Source: Cupriavidus oxalaticus (GTDB lineage: Bacteria; Pseudomonadota; Gammaproteobacteria; Burkholderiales; Burkholderiaceae). Taken from it: DNA of 64,000 bases. The notes below the pieces were generated by a model. It was not told the origin of the DNA. It saw nothing but the letters and a program-made list of their open reading frames with translations, and did no database searches. A program made the position numbers and the translations under genes. Positions 1-10,096 of this stretch are shown piece after piece (within the stretch, counting starts at the first letter, position 1; every line of letters begins with the position of its first letter). The stretch spans positions 1-64,000 of the forward strand of contig NZ_CP038636.1 in assembly GCF_004768545.1 (NCBI RefSeq), read 5' to 3'.

Positions 1-694
1 TCTCGCGGAGCGTACATTCTGGAGCGTACCCCGGTTTTAGGTTTGCAGAGAGGATCTCGGTGCGGATACGTGGTCAGAACGCCGCGTGGGGAAATATGCG
101 CGCCGCAGGTGCTGCTGGCGAGCGTATCTCCCAGATAGGACCGCTCGGCTGGATCCGGCGTAGGATCGTGCCGGTGGGGCCTTCCTCATCGTCACCGAAC
201 CCTTGCCGCAGGAACTGCTAGACCGGCTGCTACCAACCCGCCGGATGGCCACTGACACCAAGAATTTCGTCAACTTCTTTCGTGTCACCCCCGATAACCG
301 CATGTTATTTGGCGGTCGTGCACGCTTCGCGACGTCGAACCTCAGGTCGGACGAGAAAAGCGGACTGATCTTGCGCCAGCAAATGGCAACCGTGTATCCC
401 GAACTGACCGACGTACGGATCGACTATTGCTGGGGCGGCATGGTAGACATGACGGCCAATCAGCTTGCCTCGCGCGGGCCAGCGAGACGGTGTCTACTAT
501 TCGATGGGCTATAGCGGCCACGGCACCCAGATGGCCACCCTGATGGGCACGCTGATGGCGGAGATCATGGACGGACGCGCCGATCTCAACCCTTGGAAAG
601 ACTTCGACTGGCCCGCCATCCCCGGACACTTTGGAAACCATGGTTTTTGCCCCTGGTGGGCGCATGGTATCGCCTCAAGGACGGGCTGCAATGA
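1..694 (+). pseudogene. FAD-dependent oxidoreductase (DAO family) remnant
   Basis: The plus strand encodes the C-terminal half of an amine or amino-acid oxidase of the DAO family (FAD-binding, gamma-glutamylputrescine oxidase-like). Recognisable segments are FLIVTEPLPQELLDRLLP near position 190, FRVTPDNRMLFGGRARF near 280-320, YSMGYSGHGTQMATLMG near 500-550 and KPWFLPLVGAWYRLKDGLQ at the end, stopping at TGA 692-694. These pieces lie in different frames: shifts are needed near 180, near 465 and near 613, so the gene is dead. The 5' part lies outside the window. It precedes an equally broken cyclodeaminase, so the two may once have formed one catabolic operon. Family assignment comes from motif recall; the exact substrate is unknown. 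Confidence 0.75.
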
Positions 695-788
695 ATTCAG
701 CTGCTCGTCAGCTTTTGCTAACGGAAGACGATTATTCTTTGCCGACGTCCGCACCGATATGACGATCGAAATAATGGAGATTAAGTAA

Positions 789-1739
789 ATGAAAACACTG
801 TTGCTTAAAAAAGAGGAAGTAAGCAGACTGATTTGCATGAGGGAAGTCATATGTACTGTGGAAGAAGCATACAGGGCCTTTAGCGGCAATCAGGTAGTTC
901 AACCAGGTTATATCGGAATACACCTCCCGCCACCTGGCGGCGAAATCGATTTCAAGCTTGGGTATTGCAATCCAACGAAATCATCTCCATGAAGGCATCT
1001 TCTGGAGGTTTCATTAACAACCCGGAATCTCACGGCATTCCCAGCGGAATGGGGACTATTCTTCTATTTGATGCGAGAAGCTGTGCGTTGATTTGCGTTA
1101 TGGAGGGCAGCTTGATCACCGGCCTCAGAACTGGAGCGTCCGGCGCTGTTTCTGTGAAAGTATTAGCACGAAAGGACGCGAAAGCATCACCTCTATTGGC
1201 ACAGGAAATCAGGCGAGGATGCAAATCGCGCCATCAAAGAGATCATGAACGTTGAAGTGATCCATGCATGGGACAGCAACCCGGATACGCTATCTAAATA
1301 TAAAACTGATATTGAGACCGAACTCGGCATTCCTGTAGTGATGGCAGATTCCAAAAAAGAAGCTGTTAAGCAGGCTGATATTCTGATTACCACGACCCGC
1401 GGTAAAGGATCGTTGGTGGAAGCTGACTGGGTAAAACCGGGCACACACATTGTTGCGATCGGCACAGATCAACAAGGCAAGCAGGAACTGGATCCAGAGC
1501 TATTCAGAAATGCAAAAATAGTCAATGATTCAATTGAGCAATGCATCGAAAAAGGAGAAACATGGCACCCGCTCAATAGCAATATTATCACCAAGGACGA
1601 TATTCACGGGGAAATTGGCGAGATATTGTTGGGCAGAAAGCCGGGAAGAGAAAACGATCAAGAGATCACGATTTTCGACTCGACGGGAATGGCCGTACAG
1701 GACAATACTACCTCAACAAAATCTATCAAAATGCAATAG
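789..1739 (+). pseudogene. Ornithine cyclodeaminase/mu-crystallin family, frameshifted
   Basis: Three consecutive reading frames together make one ornithine cyclodeaminase/mu-crystallin family protein of about 315 residues. The N-terminal part (from ATG 789) runs to about 968, the middle part ([27 protein letters not shown]) to about 1200, and the NAD-binding part ([39 protein letters not shown]) to 1739. Frame changes near 968 and 1200 break it. Members of this family reduce or deaminate imino acids; partners in the EutB/EutC (hydroxyectoine) and BhcB/BhcD (beta-hydroxyaspartate) pairs combine exactly this family with a threonine-dehydratase-like enzyme, which is the next gene here. The DNA is more A/T-rich than the surroundings, which suggests transfer. 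Confidence 0.8.
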
Positions 1740-1811
1740 AAAGCCAGACCGGGACTTTTTTTGAGTTCTTTGAGTAAGATAGTTATTAAACGCGGAAAAT
1801 CAATAAGTACC

Positions 1812-2783
1812 ATGTTCGACCACCCTACCATTCATGACATTCGAGACGCCCAAGAGCGGCTGAAGCCCTTCATCAGACATACGCCGTTACTGCGTGCGGA
1901 AAAGATCGAAACCGCTTTTGGCTATCAGGTATATCTGAAACCAGAGATGCTGCAAATTACTGGAGCCTTTAAAATTCGAGGTGCACTGAACAAGTCACTA
2001 TCGTTAACGAAAGATGAGATAGCCAACGGCATCATAGCCACATCGTCGGGCAATCATGCCCAGGGGCTTGCCTATGCCGCAAAGATGCTTGGCGTTAAAT
2101 CGATACTGGTACTTCCGGTTACCACACCGAAAATTAAAATTGCCAACACAAAAGCCTTAGGGGCCGAAGTTATTCTTTTCGATGGCGATACGGCTGCCAG
2201 ATGGAAGCGGGTTTATGAAATTGCTGAAGAATGCAACTATGCAGTTGTCCACGCTTTTGAGGACCCTCTGGTAATGGCCGGCCAAGGAACAATCGGCTGT
2301 GAAATATTGGAGGATCTGGAAGAGGTAGACACGGTAATTGTTCCCATGGGTGGCGGAGGCCTCATTTCAGGAATCGCTACCGCCATCAAAGAAACCGCCC
2401 CATCAGTGCGCGTCATAGGCGCGGAGCCTGCCCTAACGCCAAAGTATTTTTACAGCAGAAAGAATAAAGAGCGCACATCACTTCCTTTAAAAAATACTAT
2501 TGCGGACGGACTAAGGATAAGTGTCCCGGGCCAGAATCCATATCCCATTATTGAAAAATATGTGGACGAGATCGTTCTGGTAGAAGACGAACTTATAGTT
2601 GCCGGCATGCGCATGCTTGCAAAAGATGCAAAATTGATTGCTGAGCCCGCTGCTTCGATTGGTATCGGGGCTTTGTTGGGCGGCAACATTCAATTTAAAC
2701 CGCATGAGAAAGTTTGCGTGGTTTTGACTGGAGGCAACTGGGACTTAGGCGATTTATCCCAGATATACAAATTTACTGAGTGA
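1812..2783 (+). CDS. Threonine dehydratase-like PLP enzyme
   Basis: A 323-residue fold-type II PLP enzyme of the serine/threonine dehydratase family. The PLP lysine is K54 in GAFKIRG, the substrate loop SSGNHAQG is at 78-85, and the phosphate-binding glycine cluster MGGGGLISG is at about 179-187. There is no C-terminal ACT regulatory domain, so it is the catabolic, unregulated type. I chose ATG 1812 (MFDHPTIHDI) because homologous sequence starts there; an upstream TTG at 1761 would add an unlikely tail. It follows the cyclodeaminase pseudogene by about 70 bases. EutB (hydroxyectoine breakdown) or BhcB (3-hydroxyaspartate dehydratase) are possible, as is a plain threonine deaminase. The gene is intact although both upstream genes are broken. 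Confidence 0.85.
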   Translation: MFDHPTIHDIRDAQERLKPFIRHTPLLRAEKIETAFGYQVYLKPEMLQITGAFKIRGALNKSLSLTKDEIANGIIATSSGNHAQGLAYAAKMLGVKSILVLPVTTPKIKIANTKALGAEVILFDGDTAARWKRVYEIAEECNYAVVHAFEDPLVMAGQGTIGCEILEDLEEVDTVIVPMGGGGLISGIATAIKETAPSVRVIGAEPALTPKYFYSRKNKERTSLPLKNTIADGLRISVPGQNPYPIIEKYVDEIVLVEDELIVAGMRMLAKDAKLIAEPAASIGIGALLGGNIQFKPHEKVCVVLTGGNWDLGDLSQIYKFTE

Positions 2784-3150
2784 AATTGGTCGCTCATGAA
2801 TTGTTATTAATTATGCTAGGTGGTAGGAAGGAAAATTTTCAACCATCGGCGGGCTTAGCTGTTGTGCGCGCTCTCGAATACCAAAGCACGCCGGCGTCGC
2901 CGACCGGCCTGTAACCGGCGTCGAAAGCCGCGGGTACATCTCCATGGCTGCGTCAAAGGCGTGATTGCGAAAGCAAGCGTCAGGTACGGCCCTTACCCCA
3001 ACGCCAGGCGGCGCGACAAATGCGCCCCATGCGGCACATGGATGTGGCGCGTGTAACGGAAGCAACCCCGGTGATGCAATGTAAGGGAATCTGCCCAACC
3101 GTGACCGGGGCAGCCGATGTCCTTTCGCGGAACGGCGCAAGCTGGCCCCC
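2784..3150. other. Intergenic region, no gene found
   Basis: No convincing reading frame. The sequence changes from A/T-rich to G/C-rich around 2830, which marks the right edge of the A/T-rich segment. It contains a direct repeat CCGGCGTCG (about 2890 and 2916) and a short hairpin CTGCCC/GGGCAG near 3090-3115. I could not match a known riboswitch. Confidence 0.4.
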
Positions 3151-3179
3151 TTGAAATTTGGGTGGCCAATTACTATTTT
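3151..3179 (+). promoter_or_regulatory. Promoter of the chaperone operon
   Basis: TTGAAA (3151-3156) and TATTTT (3174-3179) are separated by exactly 17 bases, a near-consensus sigma-70 arrangement. The -35 box lies in CCCCCTTGAAA, which also resembles the CTTGAAA -35 element of sigma-32 promoters, but no CCCCAT-type -10 is seen at the right distance. It lies about 130 bases before the first Hsp20 gene, leaving a long 5' leader. Confidence 0.5.
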
Positions 3180-3305
3180 ATTTTCGCTCAGGCAGTCGCG
3201 ACCGTTGCGCGCTGCGTGTTTCTGTTTGTTTGCCAGCAGCTTGGCAGGTGGATGGGAGCGCGTATGCCCCTTCGCCTCCTCGCTGCATCGAAGGAGGATA
3301 CGACC

Positions 3306-3746
3306 ATGAGTGATCTATTCTTTGGGACCGACCTTTTCAGCGAACTCGACCGCATGCAGAGGCAGATGGCGAGTTTGTTCGGCGGGTTCCCATCCAGCAT
3401 CCGCTCCGGCCGTTTCGGGGCATTTCCCCCCGTCAATATCGGCGCCACGGACGATTCCATCGAGATTGTCGCGTTCGCACCGGGGCTCAAGCCAGACAAA
3501 TTCGAGGTGTCGATCGACAAGGGCTTGCTGACCATCAGCGGCGAGCGCGAAGCGGCGCAAGCGGAGGATGATCCGGAGGTCCGGCTGTACGCGCAAGAGC
3601 GATTCACAGGCACGTTCCGGCGTGTGGTCGAATTGCCACAGAGCGCCGACCCCGACAAAGTCCAGGCGCGCTATGCCAACGGCTGCCTGTCTATCAGTGT
3701 CGGCAAGCGCGAAGCCTCAAAGCCCCGGGCGATCACGGTCCAGTAA
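3306..3746 (+). CDS. Small heat shock protein, Hsp20 family (first copy)
   Basis: A 146-residue cytoplasmic small heat shock protein, an ATP-independent holdase that keeps unfolding proteins soluble. The alpha-crystallin domain spans about residues 40-140: VNIGATDDSIEIVAFAPG, FEVSIDKGLLTISGER and the conserved YANGCLSISVGK turn (the A-x-x-x-n-G-v-L motif with C in place of V). The start ATG 3306 is set by AAGGAGG at 3291-3297; a longer upstream frame from 3117 would cover the promoter. It leads a run of chaperone genes and is separated by 15 bases from the second Hsp20 gene, so the two are surely co-transcribed. Confidence 0.92.
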   Translation: MSDLFFGTDLFSELDRMQRQMASLFGGFPSSIRSGRFGAFPPVNIGATDDSIEIVAFAPGLKPDKFEVSIDKGLLTISGEREAAQAEDDPEVRLYAQERFTGTFRRVVELPQSADPDKVQARYANGCLSISVGKREASKPRAITVQ

Positions 3747-3761
3747 CGTGAGGAGAATGCC

Positions 3762-4169
3762 ATGAACGAGACTACCCAAGTGACTGAGCGCAACCAGAAC
3801 GCGGTGACAAAAGGCCAGGAGGACAGGTCCACGTCGACGATGACCCTGCTTCCCGCGGTCGACATCGTCGAGGACAGCAACGGCGTCACCCTCTGGGCCG
3901 ATCTTCCGGGTGTGACCAAGGACAAGCTTGAGGTGAATGTCCACGACGGCAACCTCCATATCGAGGCGGAAGCGGTCGTGCCCACGCCCCAAGGCCTGCG
4001 GGTGCAACACGCGGAGATTCGGCAGCCTCACTTCGCCCGCGCTTTCTCGCTAAGTGCCGACCTTGACGCGTCGAAGATCGAGGCGAACCTGCAGGACGGC
4101 GTGCTCAAGCTGACGATCCCGCGTCGCGACGAAGCGCGTCCGCGCCGAATTGCAGTCAACGTGGCGTGA
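3762..4169 (+). CDS. Small heat shock protein, Hsp20 family (second copy)
   Basis: A 135-residue Hsp20 protein, divergent from the first copy. The alpha-crystallin domain starts near residue 30 (LPAVDIVEDSNGVTLWADLPG) and contains LEVNVHDGNLHIEAEA and the C-terminal LQDGVLKLTIPRRDEARPR motif. The sequence GTGAGGAG lies just before ATG 3762. Pairs of divergent Hsp20 genes often form mixed oligomers, which may apply here but cannot be read from the sequence. It ends in the TGA at 4167-4169, and a third, broken Hsp20 follows immediately. Confidence 0.92.
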   Translation: MNETTQVTERNQNAVTKGQEDRSTSTMTLLPAVDIVEDSNGVTLWADLPGVTKDKLEVNVHDGNLHIEAEAVVPTPQGLRVQHAEIRQPHFARAFSLSADLDASKIEANLQDGVLKLTIPRRDEARPRRIAVNVA

Positions 4170-4203
4170 GTTGCCGCCGCAGGGTACCGGTGGCGTCTGC
4201 AAG

Positions 4204-4335
4204 GGCGCCACCGCAGTACCCAATGGCATCGACCTCGATCACATCGATGCGAAGTTCGACAGAGGCGTATTGACGCTGCGTCTACCCAAGACCGGCTCGT
4301 CGCAATCTGCGGTGAAGAAGATCGAGGTGAAGTGA
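4204..4335 (+). pseudogene. Hsp20 C-terminal stump (third copy)
   Basis: About 43 codons that match the end of an Hsp20 protein: PNGIDLDHIDAKFDRGVLTL, then LPKTGSSQSAVKKIEVK and a stop. The A-x-F-x-x-G-V-L-T motif is intact, but the first two thirds of the gene are missing. No ribosome binding site or plausible start precedes it. It shows that the island once had three Hsp20 genes, or that a copy recombined here. Confidence 0.75.
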
Positions 4336-4573
4336 GCGGAAGATGGCGAGCTGCGTCAAGGGAATAGACTCGCGTGAGTCTGCTGCGCTCAGCTGGCGGA
4401 TTCCAGCTGGCCATGCAAGGTAGCGCCTCCAAGGCCCTTTCTGGCATAGGCGGCGCTCGGAACGCGCGATGCTGGCTTGCAACGGCAGCGAATCCACCTG
4501 CGACGCTGAGGTCTTGAAATCGCCGGACTGGCCTCTATTTTCGCGGCAAACACTTCCCGAGATGGAGACTTCG

Positions 4574-4954
4574 ATGGAATTCGATTCTGAGTGGGTGACG
4601 CTAGGCAGGCATCGGGTGCGGCTCAAGTGCACGCGCGGCTTTCCTACCGAGCGGACGCGGCGCGTAGCGGAGTTGGTCACAGTCGCGATCGATAACAACC
4701 TCAGCGCGCGGGCCCGTTTGGTCGACGTCACGGCGCAAGGCGATGCTTACGTGATCAGCATCGGCACGACGTTCGAAAAGGACAGAGTGGCGGCCCCCCA
4801 CCTGGAAGTGGCACTGGCCACGATGTTCGGCTTGGCGCCCGAGCAGATCACGATTGACGTTGTCGTTGTCAGTCAGGCAGAGGTGGATGTGCATTTTGGC
4901 GTATATGAGCGAATGCTGGCAGAGAAGCTCGGCACCGTGCCGGCCATTCAGTGA
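4574..4954 (+). CDS. Unrecognised small protein within chaperone operon
   Basis: A 126-residue soluble protein that I do not recognise. It begins MEFDSEWVTLGRHRVRLKCT, is rich in charged residues, has no membrane segment or signal peptide, and ends LAEKLGTVPAIQ. The pattern of alternating hydrophobic strands (ARLVDVTAQGDAYVISIGTT, ITIDVVVVSQAEVDVHF) suggests an alpha/beta fold. Start ATG 4574 has GGAG six bases upstream; an in-frame ATG at 4562 has none. A role as ribosome hibernation factor was considered but the typical N-terminal motif is absent. Its place between Hsp20 and groES suggests a stress-related function, but this is only guilt by association. Confidence 0.65.
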   Translation: MEFDSEWVTLGRHRVRLKCTRGFPTERTRRVAELVTVAIDNNLSARARLVDVTAQGDAYVISIGTTFEKDRVAAPHLEVALATMFGLAPEQITIDVVVVSQAEVDVHFGVYERMLAEKLGTVPAIQ

Positions 4955-5102
4955 AGCGCCGGGATCGGTTCCTGGCCAATAATGCTTGTGGCTTGAATCC
5001 AGACGCCGGCGTTGACACGTGAATGCCCTGAACGGCCGCCCGGACACGACCCGCTCGGCCGGACAAGCTCATGATCAGAGTGATGGGACGAGGAGCAAGG
5101 CT

Positions 5103-5390
5103 ATGAACATCCGTCCACTACACGATCTCGTCATCGTCAAACGCTTGGACGCAGAACACAAGACGGCCAGCGGTATTGTCATCCCCGATACCGCCGCCGA
5201 AAAGCCGGACCAGGGCGAAGTCCTGGCTGTCGGCCCCGGCAAGCGCCTGGGCGACGGCCATGTCAGCGCGCCGAGCGTGAAGGTTGGCGAGCGCGTGCTA
5301 TTTGGCAAGTATGCGGGCACCACCGTCAAGCTTGAAGGCGAGGAGGTACTGGTGATGCGTGACGAGGACATTCTGTGCGTCGTTGAATAA
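5103..5390 (+). CDS. groES: Co-chaperonin GroES
   Basis: A 95-residue GroES (Cpn10), the heptameric lid of GroEL. It has the family start [14 protein letters not shown], the mobile-loop region [20 protein letters not shown] and the C-terminal [14 protein letters not shown], and matches the usual 95-97 residue length. GAGGAG lies about 10 bases before ATG 5103. The expected partner groEL does not follow: only a short stump remains (about 5410-5484), then dnaK. This copy must therefore work with a GroEL encoded elsewhere or have another role. It differs from a housekeeping copy in context, so it is probably an accessory groES. Confidence 0.95.
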   Translation: MNIRPLHDLVIVKRLDAEHKTASGIVIPDTAAEKPDQGEVLAVGPGKRLGDGHVSAPSVKVGERVLFGKYAGTTVKLEGEEVLVMRDEDILCVVE

Positions 5391-5409
5391 AGGAAGGAAC
5401 AGAAGACTG

Positions 5410-5499
5410 GCGTCTCGCGAGAAGTCTCATCAGTTCGAGAACATGGGGGCCCAGTTGGTCAAGCAGGTTGCGGCCAAGACATCCCCGAGATGGGCGTGA
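5410..5499 (+). pseudogene. groEL remnant
   Basis: Directly after groES an open stretch encodes FENMGAQLVKQVAAKTS at 5434-5484, which is the strongly conserved GroEL segment around residues 66-84, preceded by a degraded SREKSHQ and ended by TGA at 5497-5499. Both the start and the remaining 450 or so codons are gone. It shows that this was a normal groES-groEL operon before a large internal deletion, after which dnaK lies close downstream. Confidence 0.8.
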
Positions 5500-5590
5500 T
5501 TGACGAGACACGCAAGGCGTGCGGCGAGGTCCATACGGCTGTGGATGTGCAGGGAATTTCCTACCAGGAAGCGCCAGGCGCTTGGACATC

Positions 5591-7528
5591 ATGAGCAAGA
5601 TCATCGGGATTGACCTCGGCACCACGAATTCGTGTGTGGCGCTGATGGATGGCAACCAGGTCAAAGTGATTGAGAACTCCGAAGGCTCGCGCACGACCCC
5701 GTCGATCGTCGCATATTTGAACGGCGGCGAAATCCTCCTCGGCGCGCCCGCCAAGCGGCAGGCCGTCACGAATCCAAAGAACACGCTGTTTGCCATAAAG
5801 CGGCTGATCGGCCGCCGCTATGAGGAAAAGGAAGTGCGGAAGGACATTGGCCTGATGCCCTTCACAATCTTGAAGGCTGACAACGGCGACGCATGGGTCG
5901 AAGCGCAAGGCCAGAAGCTCGCTCCGCCGCAAGTCTCGGCTGAGGTGCTGCGCAAGATGAAGAAGACCGCCGAAGACTATCTTGGAGAGCCTGTCACCGA
6001 AGCCGTCATCACGGTGCCCGCCTACTTCAACGACAGCCAGCGCCAGGCGACCAAGGATGCCGGGCGCATCGCCGGGCTGGACGTCAAGCGCATCATCAAC
6101 GAGCCGACCGCGGCGGCGCTCGCGTTCGGGCTGGACAAAAAGGAAAGCCGCGACCGCAAGATTGCCGTGTTCGACCTGGGCGGCGGCACCTTCGACATCT
6201 CCATCATCGAGATCGCTGACTTGCAAGGCGAGAAGCAATTCGAAGTGCTGTCGACCAACGGTGATACCTTCCTGGGCGGAGAAGACTTCGACCAGCGCAT
6301 CATCGACTACCTCATCGGCGAATTCAAGAAGGACCAGGGGGTCGACTTGTCGCGGGACATGCTGGCTCTGCAACGCCTGAAGGAAGCCGCGGAGAAGGCC
6401 AAGATCGAGCTCTCGTCAAGCCTGCAGACGGAAATCAGCCTGCCGTACATTACGGCCGACGCCAGCGGACCGCGCCATTTGAACCTGAAGCTCACGCGCG
6501 CCAAGCTCGAAGCCTTGGTCGAAGACCTGGTCGAGCGCACGTTGGAGCCGTGCCGGATCGCGATCAAGGACGCCGGTGTATCGGTGGAAAAGATCGACGA
6601 CGTCATTCTGGTGGGTGGCATGACCCGTATGCCCAGAGTGCAGGAGAAAGTCAAAGCGTTCTTCGGCCGCGAGCCGCGCAAGGACGTCAACCCCGACGAA
6701 GCGGTGGCGGTGGGGGCGGCGATCCAGGGCGCGGTGCTCGCCGGTGATCGCAAGGACGTGCTGCTGCTTGACGTCACGCCGCTTTCGCTGGGAATCGAGA
6801 CCCTCGGTGGCGTGATGAGCAAGATGATCACCAAGAACACCACCATCCCGACCAAGTTTTCTCAGATCTTTTCTACGGCCGACGACAACCAGGCGGCGGT
6901 GACCATCAAGGTCTACCAAGGCGAACGCGAGATTGTTACGGGCAGCAAGATGCTGGGCGAGTTCAACCTGGAGGGCATTGCACCGGCGCCGCGCGGCATG
7001 CCGCAGATCGAGGTGACGTTTGACATCGACGCCAATGGCATCCTGCACGTGTCGGCGCAGGACAAGGCTACTGGCAAGGAGAACCGGATCACCATCAAAG
7101 CCAACTCCGGCCTGTCTGAAGGCGAGATCCAGCACATGGTGAAGGACGCCGAGGCTCATGCTGACGAAGACCGTCGACAGCGGGAGTTGGTCGATGCGCG
7201 CAACCACGGCGACGCGCTGGCACACAGTTCGCGCAAGGCGCTGACCGAATACGGCGAGAAGCTGGACGCGGACGAGAAGGAGAAGATCGAATCCGCAATC
7301 AAGGACCTTGAGGCGGCACTGAAGACCTCCGACAAGGCCGAGATCGACGCCAAGGCGCAGGCCCTGGCCACGGCCTCGCTGAAACTCGGCGAAAAGATCT
7401 ATGCGGACGTTCAGGTTCAGCCGGACACTGGCTCCGGTCGCGCCGCAGACGCGAAAGAGGCGAGCGCCGAGAAGAGTGACAAGGACGTGGAGGATGTGGA
7501 ATTCAAAGAAGCGGGCGCCAAGCAGTAA
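5591..7528 (+). CDS. dnaK: Chaperone DnaK (Hsp70), accessory copy
   Basis: A full-length 645-residue Hsp70. The ATPase domain shows [13 protein letters not shown] at the start, the phosphate-2 loop [12 protein letters not shown] and the adenosine motif [11 protein letters not shown]; the linker [19 protein letters not shown] and a complete substrate-binding domain and lid follow. The end [20 protein letters not shown] keeps the acidic tail of DnaK, although the canonical EEV-type ending is altered. ATG 5591 is fixed by family alignment; upstream frame sequence is not homologous. No dnaJ or grpE follows, so it must borrow co-chaperones. With Hsp20 and GroES it forms a protein-rescue island, probably induced by heat or chemical stress. 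Confidence 0.96.
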   Translation: MSKIIGIDLGTTNSCVALMDGNQVKVIENSEGSRTTPSIVAYLNGGEILLGAPAKRQAVTNPKNTLFAIKRLIGRRYEEKEVRKDIGLMPFTILKADNGDAWVEAQGQKLAPPQVSAEVLRKMKKTAEDYLGEPVTEAVITVPAYFNDSQRQATKDAGRIAGLDVKRIINEPTAAALAFGLDKKESRDRKIAVFDLGGGTFDISIIEIADLQGEKQFEVLSTNGDTFLGGEDFDQRIIDYLIGEFKKDQGVDLSRDMLALQRLKEAAEKAKIELSSSLQTEISLPYITADASGPRHLNLKLTRAKLEALVEDLVERTLEPCRIAIKDAGVSVEKIDDVILVGGMTRMPRVQEKVKAFFGREPRKDVNPDEAVAVGAAIQGAVLAGDRKDVLLLDVTPLSLGIETLGGVMSKMITKNTTIPTKFSQIFSTADDNQAAVTIKVYQGEREIVTGSKMLGEFNLEGIAPAPRGMPQIEVTFDIDANGILHVSAQDKATGKENRITIKANSGLSEGEIQHMVKDAEAHADEDRRQRELVDARNHGDALAHSSRKALTEYGEKLDADEKEKIESAIKDLEAALKTSDKAEIDAKAQALATASLKLGEKIYADVQVQPDTGSGRAADAKEASAEKSDKDVEDVEFKEAGAKQ

Positions 7529-7587
7529 TAGAGCTTCGTTCTCAACCCCTGGCGTCGCCCGACGGACCGCCTTTTATTACACTTCAC

Positions 7588-7860
7588 GGCTGGTGCTGCC
7601 GGTGATTGGAAGCGACGAGAAGCGCTGTCGCGCGGTGCGCTGCACCTGATCCTCAAAGAGGTGTTCGGCATGGCCGCGGCGCGCCTGCGGGCGCGCGGGC
7701 CGGAATGGGAACCGCAAGCCGCCGTGCTGGCCAGCGCCTCGGCGCACTGGCCGCGTCACACCGCCGGCTCGCACATGACCGACCGGCAGGTTGACCTGCG
7801 CTTTGTGCGCGACAACGTTGGGCACAGCTCGCTGTCGACGACGAGCGGCTACCATCGTGC
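7588..7860 (+). pseudogene. Tyrosine recombinase C-terminal remnant
   Basis: The frame from about 7630 encodes the catalytic C-terminus of a phage-type integrase: ALSRGALHLILKEVFGMAA, then HWPRHTAGSHMTD (the H-x-x-R box) and GHSSLSTTSGYHR with the tyrosine nucleophile. An upstream piece LVLPVIGSDEK lies in another frame, showing a frameshift near 7615. The N-terminal two thirds are missing. It sits at the end of the chaperone island and could be a trace of the element that brought it. Confidence 0.7.
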
Positions 7861-7937
7861 ATGGGCCCTTTTTTGAAGACCAGCTGTCGCCGGATATCCC
7901 TGGTCCCGTTCAACTCGCAACCCATTGGAGTACAGGC

Positions 7938-8366
7938 ATGGTCGCAGTCAAATACGACGATCTTTCCATGTCCTTCGAGTTCGTTAGCTGCGCGGCGCCG
8001 ACGGCGCACAACGCCTATGTCTCACTCGATAGCGGCAAAATCTATTGGACATCTGAATTCAATGACGACTTCGACGAGGAGATTCCTGACGACATCGAAA
8101 CTTCGGACCGCTACGTTGCAATACCGCATAAGACCGAGCTCGGTCTTGGAAGACGTCTCGCCCTCCAATTTGTCGCCCAAGAATTGCCTGAGCGTTACGA
8201 TCAGGTTGAAGAATTCTTCCGACGGCCAGGGGCTTACGCGCGCTTTAAGGATCTGGCGGAGCGCGAAGGCATTCTCGAGATCTGGTATTCCTTTGAAGCC
8301 GACTGTGTCGAAAGAGCTCTGAGGCAATGGTGTGCCGAAAACGGGCTGGAGGTTCTGGAGTCGTAG
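7938..8366 (+). CDS. UPF0158 family protein
   Basis: A 142-residue cytoplasmic protein with the pattern of the UPF0158 family: an N-terminal strand region (MVAVKYDDLSMSFEFVS), an acidic patch EFNDDFDEEIPDDIE, the conserved YVAIPHKTELGLGRRLALQF block at about 55-74, and the C-terminal FKDLAEREGILEIWYSFEAD. The function of the family is unknown. ATG 7938 is preceded by GGAGTACAGGC; longer upstream extensions overlap the integrase remnant and are not similar. It stands alone between remnants, so it may be a cargo gene of a lost mobile element. Confidence 0.75.
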   Translation: MVAVKYDDLSMSFEFVSCAAPTAHNAYVSLDSGKIYWTSEFNDDFDEEIPDDIETSDRYVAIPHKTELGLGRRLALQFVAQELPERYDQVEEFFRRPGAYARFKDLAEREGILEIWYSFEADCVERALRQWCAENGLEVLES

Positions 8367-8391
8367 GCGCCGCTTAGACATGCCGAAAGAA

Positions 8392-8590
8392 TCATTCGAT
8401 GTCCTGCCGGCAACGCGGCGCCCCCTTGATGCCCGGTTGGCTACCGCCAAGATTCGCGAGTCGTTTCGCAGCTTCACGCTGGATCAAGGCCTTTAGTGCC
8501 TCGCGCACGAGTGCCGTTTTCTCCTCCAGGCCCTATAGGCTTGAGCCTTGGCGATCAGGTCGTCTTACCAAACATTCCCAGCCTTTCCGA
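8392..8590 (-). pseudogene. VapB-type antitoxin remnant
   Basis: On the minus strand the segment GLEEKTALVREALKALIQRE followed by AAKRLANLGGSQPG is the typical C-terminal part of a VapB (type II, MNT/AbrB-like or RHH) antitoxin, ending in a stop at 8392-8394. The N-terminal motif DDLIAKAQA is present further upstream but in another frame, and a TAA interrupts it. No vapC lies downstream, because the UPF0158 gene occupies that side. It is an orphan, inactive toxin-antitoxin trace. Confidence 0.65.
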
Positions 8591-8830
8591 GCCTTCTGCT
8601 TTTCAGCCCACCAATATCATCAAAGCGGCATATTGGACTTCGCGGTAATCCGCCTCGGAAGGTGAACTGACCACGGTCAGGTGCCTTTCGCGCAACGCTT
8701 GACTCTGCTGTTTTGAAGCCCCTAGTTGGCTTTCCATGGGGACCGCCGACAAACTATGGTTCAAGGTAGTCACGGTCTTCTGACGAAAACGGGCTCGCGC
8801 TCGTCGCGGTGCCCGAGGCGCAAGAGGTGA

Positions 8831-10096
<1,266 letters not shown>

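Noticed and set aside
2784..3130. Cobalamin-type riboswitch
   Set aside because: GGTGATG and a GGGGCAGCC segment look superficially similar, but the conserved order of the B12 box and the preceding elements is missing.
4574..4954. Ribosome hibernation factor HPF/RaiA
   Set aside because: Size fits, but the typical N-terminal motif and the basic surface pattern of the family are not seen.
5561..7225. Minus-strand frames of 270 and 269 codons opposite dnaK
   Set aside because: They are shadows of the high-GC dnaK gene with strict codon-position bias on the plus strand, and resemble no family.
3306..7528. Transmissible locus of stress tolerance (LHR/tLST)
   Set aside because: Only Hsp20 genes are shared. 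ClpK, FtsH, YfdX, HdeD, thioredoxin, KefB, PsiE and DegP genes are all absent.
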